This document shows positions 34,553-49,500 of a stretch of DNA of 64,000 nucleotides, piece by piece. How positions within the stretch are numbered: position 1 is the first letter of the stretch; each line of letters starts with the position of its first letter. The notes beneath the pieces are model-generated. The model was given only the letters and a program-made list of their open reading frames with translations, searched no databases and was not told the DNA's origin. Source of the DNA: Athripsodes cinereus (taxonomy: Eukaryota > Arthropoda > Insecta > Trichoptera > Leptoceridae); NCBI GenBank assembly GCA_947579605.1, contig OX388317.1, positions 12,543,384-12,607,383 of the forward strand. The letters run 5' to 3'. The position numbers and the translations under genes are program-made.

Positions 34553-37500
34553 CTAAACAAACAAAAGTAAAACTCAGTTCTATGGTTCTTTGTTTATATT
34601 ATTGTATCATTCATCTTTTGTCGTAATATCTCCTAAACAATAAGATCTGTATCATTGTCTTGAATATCTCCAAACTCTGCAGGATTCACAAATTCTGTGA
34701 AATTTTACTGACAAAAAGTTTAGAACAGTTCACTGTCTCCTCTAATTGAAATTTCATATATTTTACAAATCTTATGAAGTGTAGGGCTATTCAAGACAAT
34801 GTCATAAACTCCTAAATTGCACCCTTGGAGTAGTTTTCCTCAAAGCTATGCATTTCATAATGGTTTTCATTATTATTATCTTTAACATTATTTATTAGAT
34901 TTTTAATGATTTTGAATTTACAGAAAAGACAAAATAATCGAAATTGTGTTTCACAATGCATTAATATTGTTGCACAAAAACATTAGCAATTACTAAAAAG
35001 ATAACACAAAACCACTTATCTTGAGTGTAATCAAATGTACAGGTGATTACTTATCTTACTGTAGTGTTATTGAGTTGAATTTATATATATTATATTTCAT
35101 TAAGGGTACCTGTCAAAACAATGACAACAACAAAGTTTACACTTTTACTAAACGAACATTTGTTTCCATTCTCATACATCTCAATAAATTCAGATAGTGT
35201 CAAAGTTTTAAGATAATATCTAGCTCATAAAAATAATTGTTGCAAATGTTTTATTAATTACTAGAGTATAATTTAGGAATGTCCAGCTCAGAATGCTAGC
35301 AAGAGTTTAATTTTCAAAAATGTCTTGAAAAAATATCCTGAAAGACAGGATTCAGCTAAAACTTCCATAGTGCAATCGTAAGGATGAAATAACTGGAAAA
35401 AAGACACCTGTGCTGCCGACCTATATTTAATGAAAGGAAAACCATCGAAGGAATGGCCAAATTAGTCCTCTAGATACTGTAACTAGTAATTCTACATCCA
35501 GATGGTGAGTATGTAATATTGTTGTACGTAAACATAATCATTATATCTTAGCATCTCGTAATGTAATAAAAAAATATATGTTAAATTATGATAAGTGGTG
35601 CCTACACAATAAGTGTTTTGCAGTAACCATCTTATCTTGTGTAATTATTCCATTATTTATAAATTGAACCATTCATGCATGTTGTACAAACTGATCTGCA
35701 ATCTCATTCATCATATTATATGCATCAGTGGAAGTAAAAAGTGTTTGCTGTGTCTGCTACATTGTTTGTAGTTGTATTTATTTTGACTACCATTTTGAGT
35801 CAAATAATGTTTAAATTAAACCAGTGTGATAGACAGCAAATGTAGAGTACTGTACAAACTATAAATACAACCTTCATTTTTTATGATGTTACTGAGTGTT
35901 TTACAGAAAGTGACTAATTAAAAAAACTTGTGTTTGTTCTATAGGATGCATATCCTCATGCTACCTCAAATAACTTTGATTACATCAATACATACAAGAT
36001 GCTCCTAATTGGAAACCATAAATTTGATGTATGTTATTTGATAAGTTTTTAGGAACAGCGAAAAAATTGGAAACAGCATTATCTTGAACCTTTATTGGTA
36101 AGTTCAATTAATGGTAAGTATCAGATATTATAGACAACAGTGTAACCTTTCCCAAAGTTATTATCAGATGAAATATGTAATATTAATTCAAAAGGCAGAT
36201 TCAAACTATAATAATGGTTAATTAATTTATATCTATGAAATACTAACAGCTCCGGGCAGTTAACTGAGCATATCAACGCAAGTTATTAAAATACTATACA
36301 TAAATTACAATAAATTAGTATTAAACACCTAGTAATTTATGTGCATCCAATACTTCAACACTTTCTCTGTATAGTTCATGCATTACATAAAACATTTAAA
36401 TGCCTAATTAATTACTTATCCCAAATATTTCAACAAATTCTTTCACACATAATACAAATATTTTTATTTATCCGATATCACAGGTACATACAGTCAAGTC
36501 AAATAACTAGGTACAAAAAGTTTTGCCAGTAAATATACCAAAGTACCCGCTTTTACCCAATCATAAAACTCAGGAGCTTAATAAAACTGTAGTATATAAC
36601 CAAATTGACAAATGCTTTATTATAATAATTATGTATCATTTTTTTAAACAATCTTTCATCATACTGAATGTTTGGAGTAAAAATAATCATCATAATGTTT
36701 AGAAATTGTCTGTCTACACTGACGAAGCACATACCGCGGGCCACATGCGGCCCGCTGTCGGTATGTCTCTGGCCCGCTAGCGAATTAAGAAATTGTTAAA
36801 ATCAAAAGAATATTTAAAATATATGAACAAATGCATTGAAATGTGCAAGCTTATTTGGATCGATGTATATTTTGAAAAATTGTGTTCAGTTATGAAACTT
36901 AACAAAACAAAAAATCAAAACCGTCTTGCAAATGAAAATTTGAAAGCAATTTTACACATGGTGATAAATAATTTTGAACCAAATATAAAAAAATTGTTTG
37001 GTCAATACTTTGTCATGCATCAAAATAATGAAACATCGAACATTACATTGTAATGATTACAATGTTTGAGCATTTGTCATTTGTACAAATAAAGAAAATT
37101 AAAACTTTTAGTGTTAATTTTCTTGTAGCGGCCCGTATTTGGCTCATAATCTTCCCGAGTGGCAACTGCTCTCTGTAAGTCTGTGCATCCCTGGTCTACA
37201 CCATTATAGCATTTCTACAAAATATGGTGTTACTTGACTAACAACAAGTAATATTCATACAAATTTTCCTCTATAGGGATTTAGGATGTTAAATGTTTTC
37301 ATGATATTTAGAAACCATCACAACATCACCAAATCAATCAATGAGAATCTTTTATACCTGAGATACAGTTCGCAATGAATCTCCTAGTGCTGATCTCAAT
37401 CTTTGTAGTTCTCTTCCATGACGTCCAGATCTCAATACAAATAACTGACGACGACGAGCTTCTTGAGACAGCTGATGGCGAAGAGCTTGTATCTGAAGGA

Positions 37501-40500
37501 TAAAAATACTCACTGTGAGGTTTCATGAGCAATCTTTCAATAATACTAGGTACAGATTATATAAAAATTCTATAACATTAAATGTACACAATTTTCTTTC
37601 AAGATTTCCCTAGTTTTGAATTCAAAACTATCAGCAATTTAGTTCTTATTTACATTGTTTGGCGAATAGGTACTTTAATACTATAAAATTATGACTATTT
37701 ATTTCTATCACTATTAAATGGCTCAACTTTTCATTGAGTTTAGAAGAATTTAAGACCAAATACTTGATTGTTGGATATACTCCTTTCTAATGAATTCTAC
37801 TATTTTATTACCTGACTTTCAAGCCTAGATATTTGTTGTTTATAACTTCCCTCTCTGGACTCCAGTAGTCTCTCAGCTTGCATTGCGGCTGTCCTGTATC
37901 TGTCAATCTCCTCTCGAGTGGCGCTTACACTCCTCGAACTTCCACTCTCCAAGTATTTAGATCTTGTTAAAGCCAATTCTGCTTCCTGAAAAGATAATGA
38001 CTGCTAGAAAGAAAAAACCTTTCATAATTTAAAAACTGTGCCATACATAGTTTACAGTTGAAATTTAAAATATTGTGTAGTTAAATTATAATCCTTTATG
38101 TTGTGGTAGACAAATAGAAAACGTTTGTATGAACCTACTAAATATGAAAGCTTTTTATATAGATATTGATTATCCTCGAACAGATCCACCAAATGGGATA
38201 ATCCAACTTTTTTGCTTACATTGATTGTATAATTGTTTTTTTCATAAATTAGTATTACCTTTTCAGCCAATTGACTTTCCAATCGTCTTATTTTGATCTT
38301 CAACTCTCGATTTTCTTGTTCGTACAAAGATGTTAGCGGATCGGTTAAATCTCCTATTGAATGAAGCCCTGATTCTCTCAAGATGTTTGAATCCCTCATA
38401 ATGTTATCTCGAGCACTCAATTTAATATCTCTTATGGATGGTGCTCCTGTTACTGACTCATTGTCAGAATATATTGATTTTTCTGGTCTCTCATAGCTCT
38501 TGCTTCTTATTGATGATTTGGCAGCTCGTTTTTCTGCTTCCAATTGTCTTATTTTATCTTGTAACGCATCCACTTTCGCTTTTAATTCGGATTTATCTCT
38601 CTGTGTGGCATGAAGTTCTCTCTCTATTTCACTGTCTACATCTTTACCATCCCAGTTGGATAATCTTAGTTGTGATTCCAACCCTGACCTGCAAAGTACA
38701 AAACACAATGTGAATTTCAAAACAAATTCAATTTGTTATGTCTGTATTTGAATGGTTCCCATGTAAAGGCATATCGATTCATTTTTCAAAAAAATATTTA
38801 TCTATGAATACAGAAATGTTCAAATTTTTGCTGACTTCATTAGGTATAGCGTAATTGATTCAATTTAAATCCACCTCCATCCTTGAAATAAATCAATTAA
38901 AAAAAACTGATTTGTGCTGCTTTCTCAGTTTTAATATTCTAAGATAGATGTGCCTTTGCACATGAACCCCTCATTCAATAATACATTAAAAAAATGTGAA
39001 ACCTCTGAACTTCCATATTGGCCAACTGATTATTAAGTCTGTGAACCTGATCTTGTAATTGTTGCTTATCTCTCTTGACTTCTGCCAAAGAATTCTTGAC
39101 AACTTCCATCTTCTCATGCAGAACCCTCTTCTCACTATCACAATTGCTCAAAGACTTCTGAATCTGTTTCAGTTTTTCCAAAGAACCAATTTCGTGGTTC
39201 TTGGCATCAGACAACTGCCTTTGAATTCTAGTTAATTCATTCTTCAATTCACTTTCAGAACTAGCTGCTTTTTGCAAGGAGGTACTGAGTTGGTCAACTG
39301 TAGCTTTTAGAGATGTGCATCTTTCTTCCAATGTTAGGATTGTTCTTGCTTGGGTGTCACAATGCTCTTGAAGCTTCTAAAAATACAAAATACATTTCGT
39401 AGACATTCCTAATTTATGATTAAATTATTAAAATGTGCTCTAAAACTTTTATATCATCTTAAAAACCTGGACATGTGCATCCTTGTCCTGTTTTGCTAGT
39501 TGTAGTCTTCTAATGTCCCCTTCTAAAGCAGCTCTCTGAAGTTCTGTTCTGGCAGCTCTTTGTTCAGCTCTTCCCGCTTCTTCTGCCAGCGCTCTTCTCT
39601 CTGCTTCACAACGTGAAAGTGATGAACGAAGTTTTTCTGCCTTATCCTAAAATAATTGTGATCAAGTTATTATGTGCTTGTCTGTTAATATTTTACATAA
39701 TATTTCACCTAATTATTATGATGCTTTTATTTACTTCCAATTGCCCTTTTTCATCATTGCCACTGTTAAGCAAAAGTTCCATACTTGTTATTTTCTCTTT
39801 CAAAGAATTGACTTCATCCGTTCTTTGTTGTAATGCTTCGGTCTGTAAAAATGTGTGTAATTATTAATCATTTATTCAAAGCAAATATATTTTTTTTTTT
39901 GTTAAAATACAGTTCCATTAATTTATTTCTCATAAAAGATACCTACCTGTGTTTGTAACTGAGCCTTGGTTTGAGCCAACGATGACTGAAGTTGTGCCTT
40001 CTTATCTTCAAGAGATCTCAAGTTTGTTACTGTAGCTGTTAGTTCACCATCTCCCTTGCTCTTCATATCATTTGCTTCCTTCAACTGTTTTCTCAAGTTG
40101 GTAATTTGTGATTTCAAATCATCCTGTAAAAGACAGCAAAGAATAAAATATTGTTTCATTTGCTATTGTGCTTTGAAATATTTTCAACAGATGGCAGTAA
40201 TGTACACAATTTAGAAAAGTTAGGAAGAGTTATTTTTAATTTGTTTGGACTTACCCTTTCTCTCTCCACTTGTCCAACTTGCTGCATCATATTCCTAATT
40301 CCTTTCCTCACAATATCTGGGTCCACATCAATAATGACATCCACAGATTTGTCACGATCCAAATGGTCTTGACCTGTAAAATTATTGTACCACATCTTCA
40401 ATCTTCGACTGTGCACATCTTGAATTTGAAGTATCTTCAATGCGTTTTACATTTATTTATCAACAATACTTTTGTGCAATATACAACATGCGTGCCATTA

Positions 40501-43500
40501 AGTAAAGCAGACAACACTGTCACAATTTCATATGTACAATTCAAACAATATTCTCAGCAATTAATTTACATTTTGTACATCCGTTTTCATCTTCTCAAAT
40601 TTCTAGTTGTCATGTTTTATCCACTGCTCTGTTAATTTCTTGTGTATGTTTTCAAAAATGTGTGTGTGTGAGTGTGTTTTAGATTGTTATTTAATTTGTA
40701 GCATTTGTCATGTATATCTTCTTCTTAAGTAATTCTGATAAGACAATTTTCTTGACCCAATATTCCAAGATGGCCACACTGTTGACAGTATCAATCTATT
40801 TCTATACAATGTATCTCTGGTGTGCAAAGAACTTCTGAATCTTCTGTTTAGAAATGTTGATGTGGACATGTTTGTTGGTGGGTCTGTTAATTTGTACAGA
40901 GAAGGTTCTTGAGTTTCTGGCTTCGTCTCTGAAACTACTGTGCAAGAATATATATGTACATGTGCACAACGAGACAAGTTCTTACTCTAAATAACATCTA
41001 CATTGCTATTTACATTATTTTACAGCTAGTCTTACATGTACAGTTTCATACTAATATTTTTATAATAATTATAAATTATAGGAAATCTAATAATAAAATA
41101 GGGGGTTTACGATAATAATAATAACAACAACGGTGTACAACAATGTTGGGTAAAACATTATTGACAATTTTGGTAAAACATCATCAGAAATTCTTTGTCC
41201 ACTTTTCACTTGGTTTTTTCAAAATAAATATTCCAGATGGATCTTACCTCTGTGTGGACTCCATCTTCTTGTTGGACTTGTAAGTCTCGCTCCTGGAGCC
41301 GTAGATCCTGTTGCATCAATAGGAATGCCGGCAATTCTTCTGAGAGCAGCTCCGACTGCACCAAGTTTCTGCTCAGCTGTTCTCCTGTTAGATTCTGCAT
41401 TAGCAGTTTGAGATTCAAGTGCCCTAACACGACCTTCAGCACCACCCAAGCGAGCCTTCAACTCTTGTATCTGTTGTGTAGCATCAGCTAAACATACTTC
41501 GAGATTATGTTTCAAATCCTCGAGTCTTCTTTCCTTCACTCTAGAATCTTCTAATCGAAGGAGAAGTTCCTAAAATAATGTTACACTACAGTAAACTTAT
41601 TCTCTATTATGCAGAGAATTTTTGGAAGAGGTTGAATTGGATTGACATGGTATAATACTAATTAACTTACCTGATCTCTGGAATGACACCTCTCTTCTAA
41701 TTCTGCTCCTCTAGCTCTGAGACGACCTATTTCCTGCCTGGCAGTCACCAAATGGTTCTCCAGTTCAGCTGATTGTCTTCTTACCTGTGCTAACTCTTGT
41801 TGTATACGCTCCCTTTCCTCAATCTCATTCTGCAACCTAAAATTATTACCAATGCAATACTGTACTAAGTACCTTACCAAATTAAAGTTTTCACATGGAA
41901 GCAAGTTTTTTCGGAATAAGATTCTCTACTGCATTATTACTGTTTCATTGGGTTTTTTTAAACACTGATATAAACCTTGCATGTAATTCTTTTTCTTCGT
42001 GTTGTTTGGCTTGGAGTCCTCCTTGTGCCTTTTGCAGCTGATCTCTTGTAGCTGCAGCTTGCTTAGCAAGAGCCTGATGCTGTCTTCCAGCTTCTCCAGC
42101 TGCCTGGGATAATCTGTTCCTCTCTGCATCCAAGTTGTTCCTTTGCTCTTCCAAACCTGATAGAGAATATTTTTGATAATGATTTAATATTATTGTCAGA
42201 TCAAGTTTTATCCAATATCCCAACGAATTGGCTTTAGGCTGACTAATGTGATCATCGTGTCCATGGACAATGTTCACCAATTTCGCCATTCTCAGTGTCG
42301 CGAGATAAGGTCGACCAATTGAGAAATATTTGATGCAAACCATAGAAGCAATCATTTTTTATTATTTTATTCTCCTATTTGAGATCTCAAATGGATCAAC
42401 ATCTTCCATCTAAATGGTGCCAGAATGTCAAGTTCCAATATATTTTTGATTGTTAGTTCAAACAGTCAGCGACAAAAATGGGTTAGTTGGAAAAAATCAT
42501 TATTTAATCTAAATATTTATACATTTCATATTTATGGATACAAATATTATAGTTTTAGTGAAAATATATTTAAATTGTGCTAATTACAAGTATTTAAAAA
42601 CCATACCAGCAATCTTGTGATAAGCTTCTTCCAGAGACCTAGCATGTTCTCTTCTCTCCTGTTCTGATCTCTTTACTTGATCCCTTAGTTCTTTATTTGT
42701 GCTGTTGTATTTATCTCTCTCAACATTGCTGTTTGATAGTTGTCGCCTTGTATCTGTTAATTCCTTGCGGAGACTTTCTGCTTCATTCTCATCTTAAAAT
42801 ATTGAAATCATAATCAGGAATGTGAAATAATTTTTTAACTGTGAAAACAAATATTTCATCCAAGAAATAAAGATTTAAATCAACATTCTTACTTACTTTC
42901 TTTTAATTTTCTAAGTGTATCATTTAGTTGATTGTTGAGATTCTCAGATTTGTCCTCAACAATCTGCAACTGTAACTTAATATCTGTACACTCTTTTATG
43001 CAGTTCTCTTTCTCGAGTTGTAATTCTTGCAAGCGAGTGTCAGCACGGTGAATATCTTCTTCAGATTTAGTCCTGAAAAAATAAATATTGGTTATCCTTT
43101 CTACATTTTTTTAAGCCATAGATTACTATAATAATATGTCATCTATGACACTATTGTTTGGACTTTCCCTTGCCTTAAGTCAATGTCTTCTATTTCTATT
43201 AATCTGAAGGTATTCATTTAAATTAAAATCAACTCTGTTTTGATTGAAGTGTTTTTTTTTAATCTATTACCAATTGTATGCTTTTACCGCTGAAATTAAG
43301 AAAAGAAAAAAGCCTAAGAAGAACCAGCAAACACAAATTGAAGGGTTGATAATTATGAACTCCAGTCAAGGTAACTATCACAAAAGTGAAAATCTTCTTT
43401 TCTTACATTCAGTAGTAACTCCACGTAATCCACATCTAGTTGATATTACTTACTTAGCTTCCTCCAGCCTACTCTTCATGTTAGTGAGCTCATCTTTAAG

Positions 43501-46500
43501 CTGATTGATGGTGACTCTATCCTGCTCACATTTGGATTGTGATTCTCTCCTCAATCGCTCAATATTACTCAATTCAGCATCCAAAGCTCTTTTAGTTTCT
43601 TCCAGCCTTTCCAACAATGCTTGTTGGTCATGGTGAGCTGATTACAAAAAACACATTGTCAAAATGTAAATATTGTTTCTCCATGTCATTTTGTTTTAAT
43701 CACACCATCTACACAAATATGAAATACAGCTATTTTCTTAGCTATGTTTTAATTACTATTTATTGAAAAATAGAGTTTTTTTATGAATTCATAACGTAGA
43801 TAAATATTGCATGAAAATTTTGTTTATTTAGTCTTTTTTGAACACTGAAACATATACCTATTACAAGAAATTACATATACCTACTCAATACGCAGAGTCA
43901 AGTTTATCGCAAATGTGCAATGTCTTCCGGTTAACACAAATTAATAAAATTATTACCAATCAAAAGAACTTGTTGCTTTTCATTTTCAGCTCGTAACAAT
44001 GCCTCCTCATGTTGTTGACACAAATTGTCTATAGCAGCTTGCAACTGTTGCTCTCGGTCTTGTAACTCTGCTATTTCTGCATCCTTCTCACCACTCAGAC
44101 CTTGAACTGTCTGTTGTAAGCGCTTTTCCAATGAAATCCTCACTTGTTCCTAAAAAAAAATCACTTGAATTCACATCTTCGCACAATATTTCTCTGACCA
44201 CAATGTCAATGATGTGTTGTGAGAAAAGCAAGTTATCTGAAATATGGTAGACAGAAGTAAAGTGTTTTTTAAACCAACAAAAATTAGGCATTCTCAACAT
44301 TAAATGTTAATACTATTTAAACACTAGCTTACCCTTTCTTCTGTGAGTTTCTTGACATTTTCTGCATTGGTTTTGTTTAAATTAGTGATGGTCTGCTGGT
44401 ACTCTGCTTCCTTCTTAGAATACTGCTGTGTCATGGTATTCTTTGTGTCTCTGAACTTTTTATCGGCAGCGTCCAAATCTTTAGTGAGACGAATGACTTG
44501 ACCTATAAAAATATAATATCGTTAGTGAATCGCGAAACAAAAGATTTCCAAGTTTAATTCAATTAATACCTTTGCTATTACGAGATTACCTTTCAAGTTT
44601 TCTTCACTTAGAAGTGTATTCTGCAAATCTTTATCAAGCTTCTGACGTTTGCATTCGACGGCCTCCAAATTACTGGAGGTGTCAAACAAAATCCCTTCCA
44701 AAGCTTCCTTCTCACTTCTCAAGGCAGCCAACTGCTCTGCAAGATGCTGCATGTCTTTTTCATTACCATCCAACATCACCTATGAATATGAAATATAGAT
44801 TTGAGCTATTCTGGTGACCAAATTCAGCAATTTATTTGACAAAGTTATTTTCTTACCTGTTTCTCTTCACATTCTTTGACTAATTCTTCCAATGTCCTAT
44901 TCAAACGATTATTAGTTTCGTTTGCTTGTTCTAGTCGTTGTTGTACCCTCATAATCTCTTCACCAAGACCATCCTTTTTTCTACTCAACGCACAAAGCTG
45001 TGAACTAAGATCACTTCTTTCTCGACACACCTGGGCTAGTTCTAACTCCACCTAAAAATCACACAATACATGAGACACATTATTCTACTCAAATTTAATT
45101 TAAATATTGATTGTTTTATGAATAATATTTACCCTTTCTTTCTCGCCTTCCAAGAATTTGATTCTTTCTGCCAAAGAACTTTTATCAGCTTCCAAGTTCA
45201 GCCTAGTTTGCTCAGCAGCTAACAATTCTTTTCTCAAAGAGTTCAGGTCTCCTTGGTTATCAGAATTCTGACCTTGTAAACTTGATTTCTCCTCTTCCAA
45301 CTGAATCACAATACATTTTTTTAAGTTTTAATTGTTTGATGGAATTATAATTGACAAAAAATTTAACTGCAACATTGTCCAATGGCAAAAGAAAGTAACA
45401 TGTAAAATTATTACCCTCTTGATGTCACCAAGAAGCTGTTTCTTTTCTTGTTCTAATTGTTGTACAGCAGAATCCATTTTTTCCAGTGTATCTTGTAAGT
45501 CTGCACGTTCAAGAACACTACGCTCTAATTCAATTTCCAAATCTCCTAAAACATGACATATTTATTATTATCTCTCAGAAAGCATCTATAATTACAATAA
45601 AATTACGATTTCAACATATCTCACCTCTATTTTTCTCCATTTGTGACAAGAGACTATCGGCTTCCATTTTATTCTGTTCTAATAAATCTTTAGACAAGTA
45701 GCACTTACTCAATTCTTCTCGTAAGTTTAACAATTCTTCTCGAATACGACTTGAAGTGCTTTCCTCTGACCTGTAACCAGTTTCATAAGTATCAGTATTG
45801 TATAATATAAATGTCAAAAAAACATGTGAAAAAAAAATATTCAGATTTAACCTGAATCTTGGCAATATCCAAACAACTATACCTTAAAATAGATTCCCTG
45901 TTGGACGCCTCCCTTTGTAATCTGTCTATTTCCTCTTGAGCAGCTCTCTTTTCACTTTCCATGATCTCAATGTTCTTTTGTAATTTAGAATTAACTTTTT
46001 GAAGTTTCTCATAATCCACGGTGAGTGAATCAATCTAAAATGCAAAAGTAATATTTTAACTTAAAATATTTCTTTCACATATAGCAAGAATGAAATCCAT
46101 GCATTATTGCTAGTACGAAAAATGGTTTAATTTTGTTTTAGATAGGTACTAACCATGGCATTAATTTCCAAGCGATTCTTTTCCAAGCTTCCCTTATCAT
46201 TCCTAAGAGAATCCAAATTCTTCTGCATCAATTCTTTTTCTTGTTCCATTTTGTTTATAAGTCCCTTGGCCTGGTCAAGATGGGTTTGCAATTCATGAAC
46301 TTTACGTTCCAGATTGGCAACATTAGTTTCTGACACATCACACTGCTTCTTACACGTTCCTAGTTGCTCCCTGCTGGCTTGTAATTTCACCTGTACAGTA
46401 ACCCGTTATATTAGATCTTTCAATTATTATGGTTATTATTGCATCAATCAGTTATTAGTTTCAGTACCTGAAGTTCATGGATGTGTGTCTGATGTCTTCT

Positions 46501-49500
46501 CAAAGCTGCTTGTACTGCTGAGACTGTACTCTCTGCCAAAGCTGTTCCTGTGATTCCAGCCTGAGGAACTCTGCTTTCGCTGTGAGATCTAATAAGCCAC
46601 ATCATTATTAAACATAATTTAATACACTCGCGCCACATCCCCTATGGAGTAGGCAGGGAAGACAAAACAAAAGTTTGATAAATCCAAACATACTTTTTTC
46701 GCTTTCTCCAAATTCATGTAGTTCCTATAACATGCATGCCTTTTTCTCTTATTCAGCACGTGGTCGCCCTTAAGAATATGATTCACGTGGTTTTGTTATA
46801 GATTGAATTAATTTATTACCTGTGGGATGGCGGAGGAGAGGGTGGTGGGGCATGACTGAGATGTAGATGTGGTGGTGGAGCTGAACCATTGGCTTTATCA
46901 CTATCCCTAAGGACAGCCCTAGCCACAGCAGCAAGAGCACCTCGCAGCGTACCTGCCTCTGCTCTTAAGGCATTCAGTTCACTCAAGGCACCCTCAGCTC
47001 GCATACTGCGCTCTTCCTGGAATTGAAAAATGACTAATTTAGTATTTTCATAGATTACACTAAAACTAAAAATAAATTATAAATATAATATGTTACATAC
47101 AATAGATTTAATCATCCCAAAAAAATATAAGTATTCTCTTTTACAGATGAGAAAGGGTACAAATTGATTTTATTTCTTTTATGAATATTTCACATAACAA
47201 TTCAATAATAAGCAAAGTCCATGTAGATTATTATTATTGCTATCCTGGACAATATTTAAGTGTCATTTGCGTGCCAAGGGACACTGTACAAATTAACATT
47301 TCTAGAACACTCATCCACGTCAAACCATAAAATAAAATTGTTGAAATAATATGTTAAATGTAAAATATGTTTATCTTACCAATGTTCTGAGGTCTCCTAA
47401 AAGCTGTTGCATTCTGGACTCTCGTTGACTGATTTCAGATAGATCAACATTCCTCTGTTTTTCCAGCTCAGCAATCTTGGTTTTCAAATCTGCTATTTCA
47501 CGATCTGCCATTGCCTAAAAATAAAATGGAATTTATATTAGTATTTTTATATTATGATCAAAGCTTTACAAAGAAAAATATCCTCGAAATAAACAATCAA
47601 TCTATTTATTAATCAAGTAATAGCTATTGAATGAAATGTTGTACTCACATTACTAGAAGCTGTAGCAGAGATGGAGTATGATGCTTGTGCAAGATCTTTG
47701 CAGGTGGTCTCCATCTCATTCTTGATTTTGTTCAAATCTCTGTCTGTAGCTGACTGCATCTCAGTAAAAAGCCTCTTCACAGACACCACATCTCTCCAAA
47801 GACTCAAAAGACGATTATGCTCTGTTGTATAGTAATCATTGAAAGCCTGCAAAATTATACAAAATAATTAAGATTACAAACGCTAATAATACATATGTGG
47901 AAAAACAATACTGTATATTTGAAAAGCAAATAAACTTGTTATTCAGGTTGATATGGATCAGGTTGATGTGCCATAACACTTGAATTTTGAATGGCAAATA
48001 TCACAAACACAGTAGATCCAGCTTAAGTTCTTATAGACAAATGTTTCACAGATATTAGTAAGAGTTGCATCACCCATTTTTATGAAACTGTAAAGTTTCA
48101 AATATTCCTAGCCAGTGATTCTTAACCATTCCCATATAAAAGCAATACAAGAGATATCATTTTAGGAACTACATGGTAACATAAAAACCCGTTTTAAGAA
48201 AAAAAAAAAGAAATCCAGACGAGAAAATTAAAGTGTCTGTTTAAAATTATTTTTTTGGATATATAACCTGTTCTTCATCTTTCCACTCATCTTCCTTTAT
48301 AATCATCTCTTCACGTAGAGTCTCCCAATCATTGGTCAACTTTTGCAGATCATTGGTGAGAGCCTCATTTATCTGATGGGATTCTTCTAACTGTTCTCGG
48401 AGAGATGTGTTATGTTGGATGTATTGCTCGCATCTGGAAAAAAATTAGGTGCTTAAATATCACTTCTTAAACATTCTCTTCAAAATACAGGAAGATATCT
48501 TCTGAGCTACCTATTCCCATAATATTCCAAAAACTCTTGACGCAAAGACTTCTAGGTCATTTAGAACATGATTGGTTTGGGAAAACTCAAAGATATGATA
48601 TGAGTAATGAGTAGATCACTTCGTAAAACACAAGTTATCATATTTCAGTGAAAATAATTAAAAAAATGTTTCTCATTATTCAATCGTAATTGGAAATATA
48701 TTTATAATATCCGCATGATATCCATTCAATTATCTGGAATTACATCAAAAAGGTACCAATACATATTATGCAATAGTAATGCAATCACCTATTGATACTA
48801 TGAGGATGTAAGATTTTTGTCATACCTTAATTGTGGCTAGTGATACATATTATAATTATACAATTCTACCTAATTATTAATCATGTAATTTCACAAAAAC
48901 ATTACGAGTACAGTCGATTCCGCTTAATTGGGACAGCCGCTTATTTGAGACAAATCTCATAGAACAGAAACGAAACCAATATTAAATTTATATGTTTAAT
49001 TGGGACAACTTTTCGCTTAATGGGGACAGTAAATTTAATCTGTGCTGATTTTGTAGAAGTGAAATGTTACAAAAACAAAAGACAGACTACACTTGACTCA
49101 TTTTTGCATTGAAATAAATTGTATGTACCTACCCATTTATTATTTTAATTAGGATTTTTTTTTTCTTAAAAGTTTATATTACATATTTGTAATTAATATG
49201 ATAATTTATATTACCTATATGTAATTTACAGTTTCCAAGAGTTAATAAAATAAAATTATTGAAAAAAAATATATGCATTGTTTAATTTTATGTGTGTAGG
49301 TATTACTGGTTATTGGCCTTAGTTGCCAAAACCAAATAAATGAATTTAAAAAAAGTGTGAAATTTGCTTAATTGGGACAGCCGCTTAATTGGGACAAAAT
49401 GCCTAAGTCCCGATGTGTCCCAATGAAGCGGAATCGACTGTATACCTAAATAAACTACTTACTAAAGATTTCGACAATGAAAAGAATTTACTCTTTTATA

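Noticed and set aside
36793..37053. Active host gene derived from a hAT transposase
   Set aside because: Only the C-terminal tail remains, it sits between 8-bp target duplications of a deleted element, and there is no start context or catalytic domain.
38052..38258. Extension of rootletin exon 29 into the following intron (VILIYEKNNYTINVSKK ...)
   Set aside because: A good donor (AAG then GTAATA) at 38258 keeps phase with exon 30; the extension has intron-like composition.
41945..42355. 136-codon frame beginning MIASMVCIKYFSIG as a separate gene
   Set aside because: Only its last part is coding (rootletin exon 21); the start is intron read-through above the acceptor at 42157.
48901..49442. 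Tandem GGGACA motifs as a CRISPR-like or satellite array
   Set aside because: Spacing is irregular and the whole block is bounded by transposon ends with a TA duplication.
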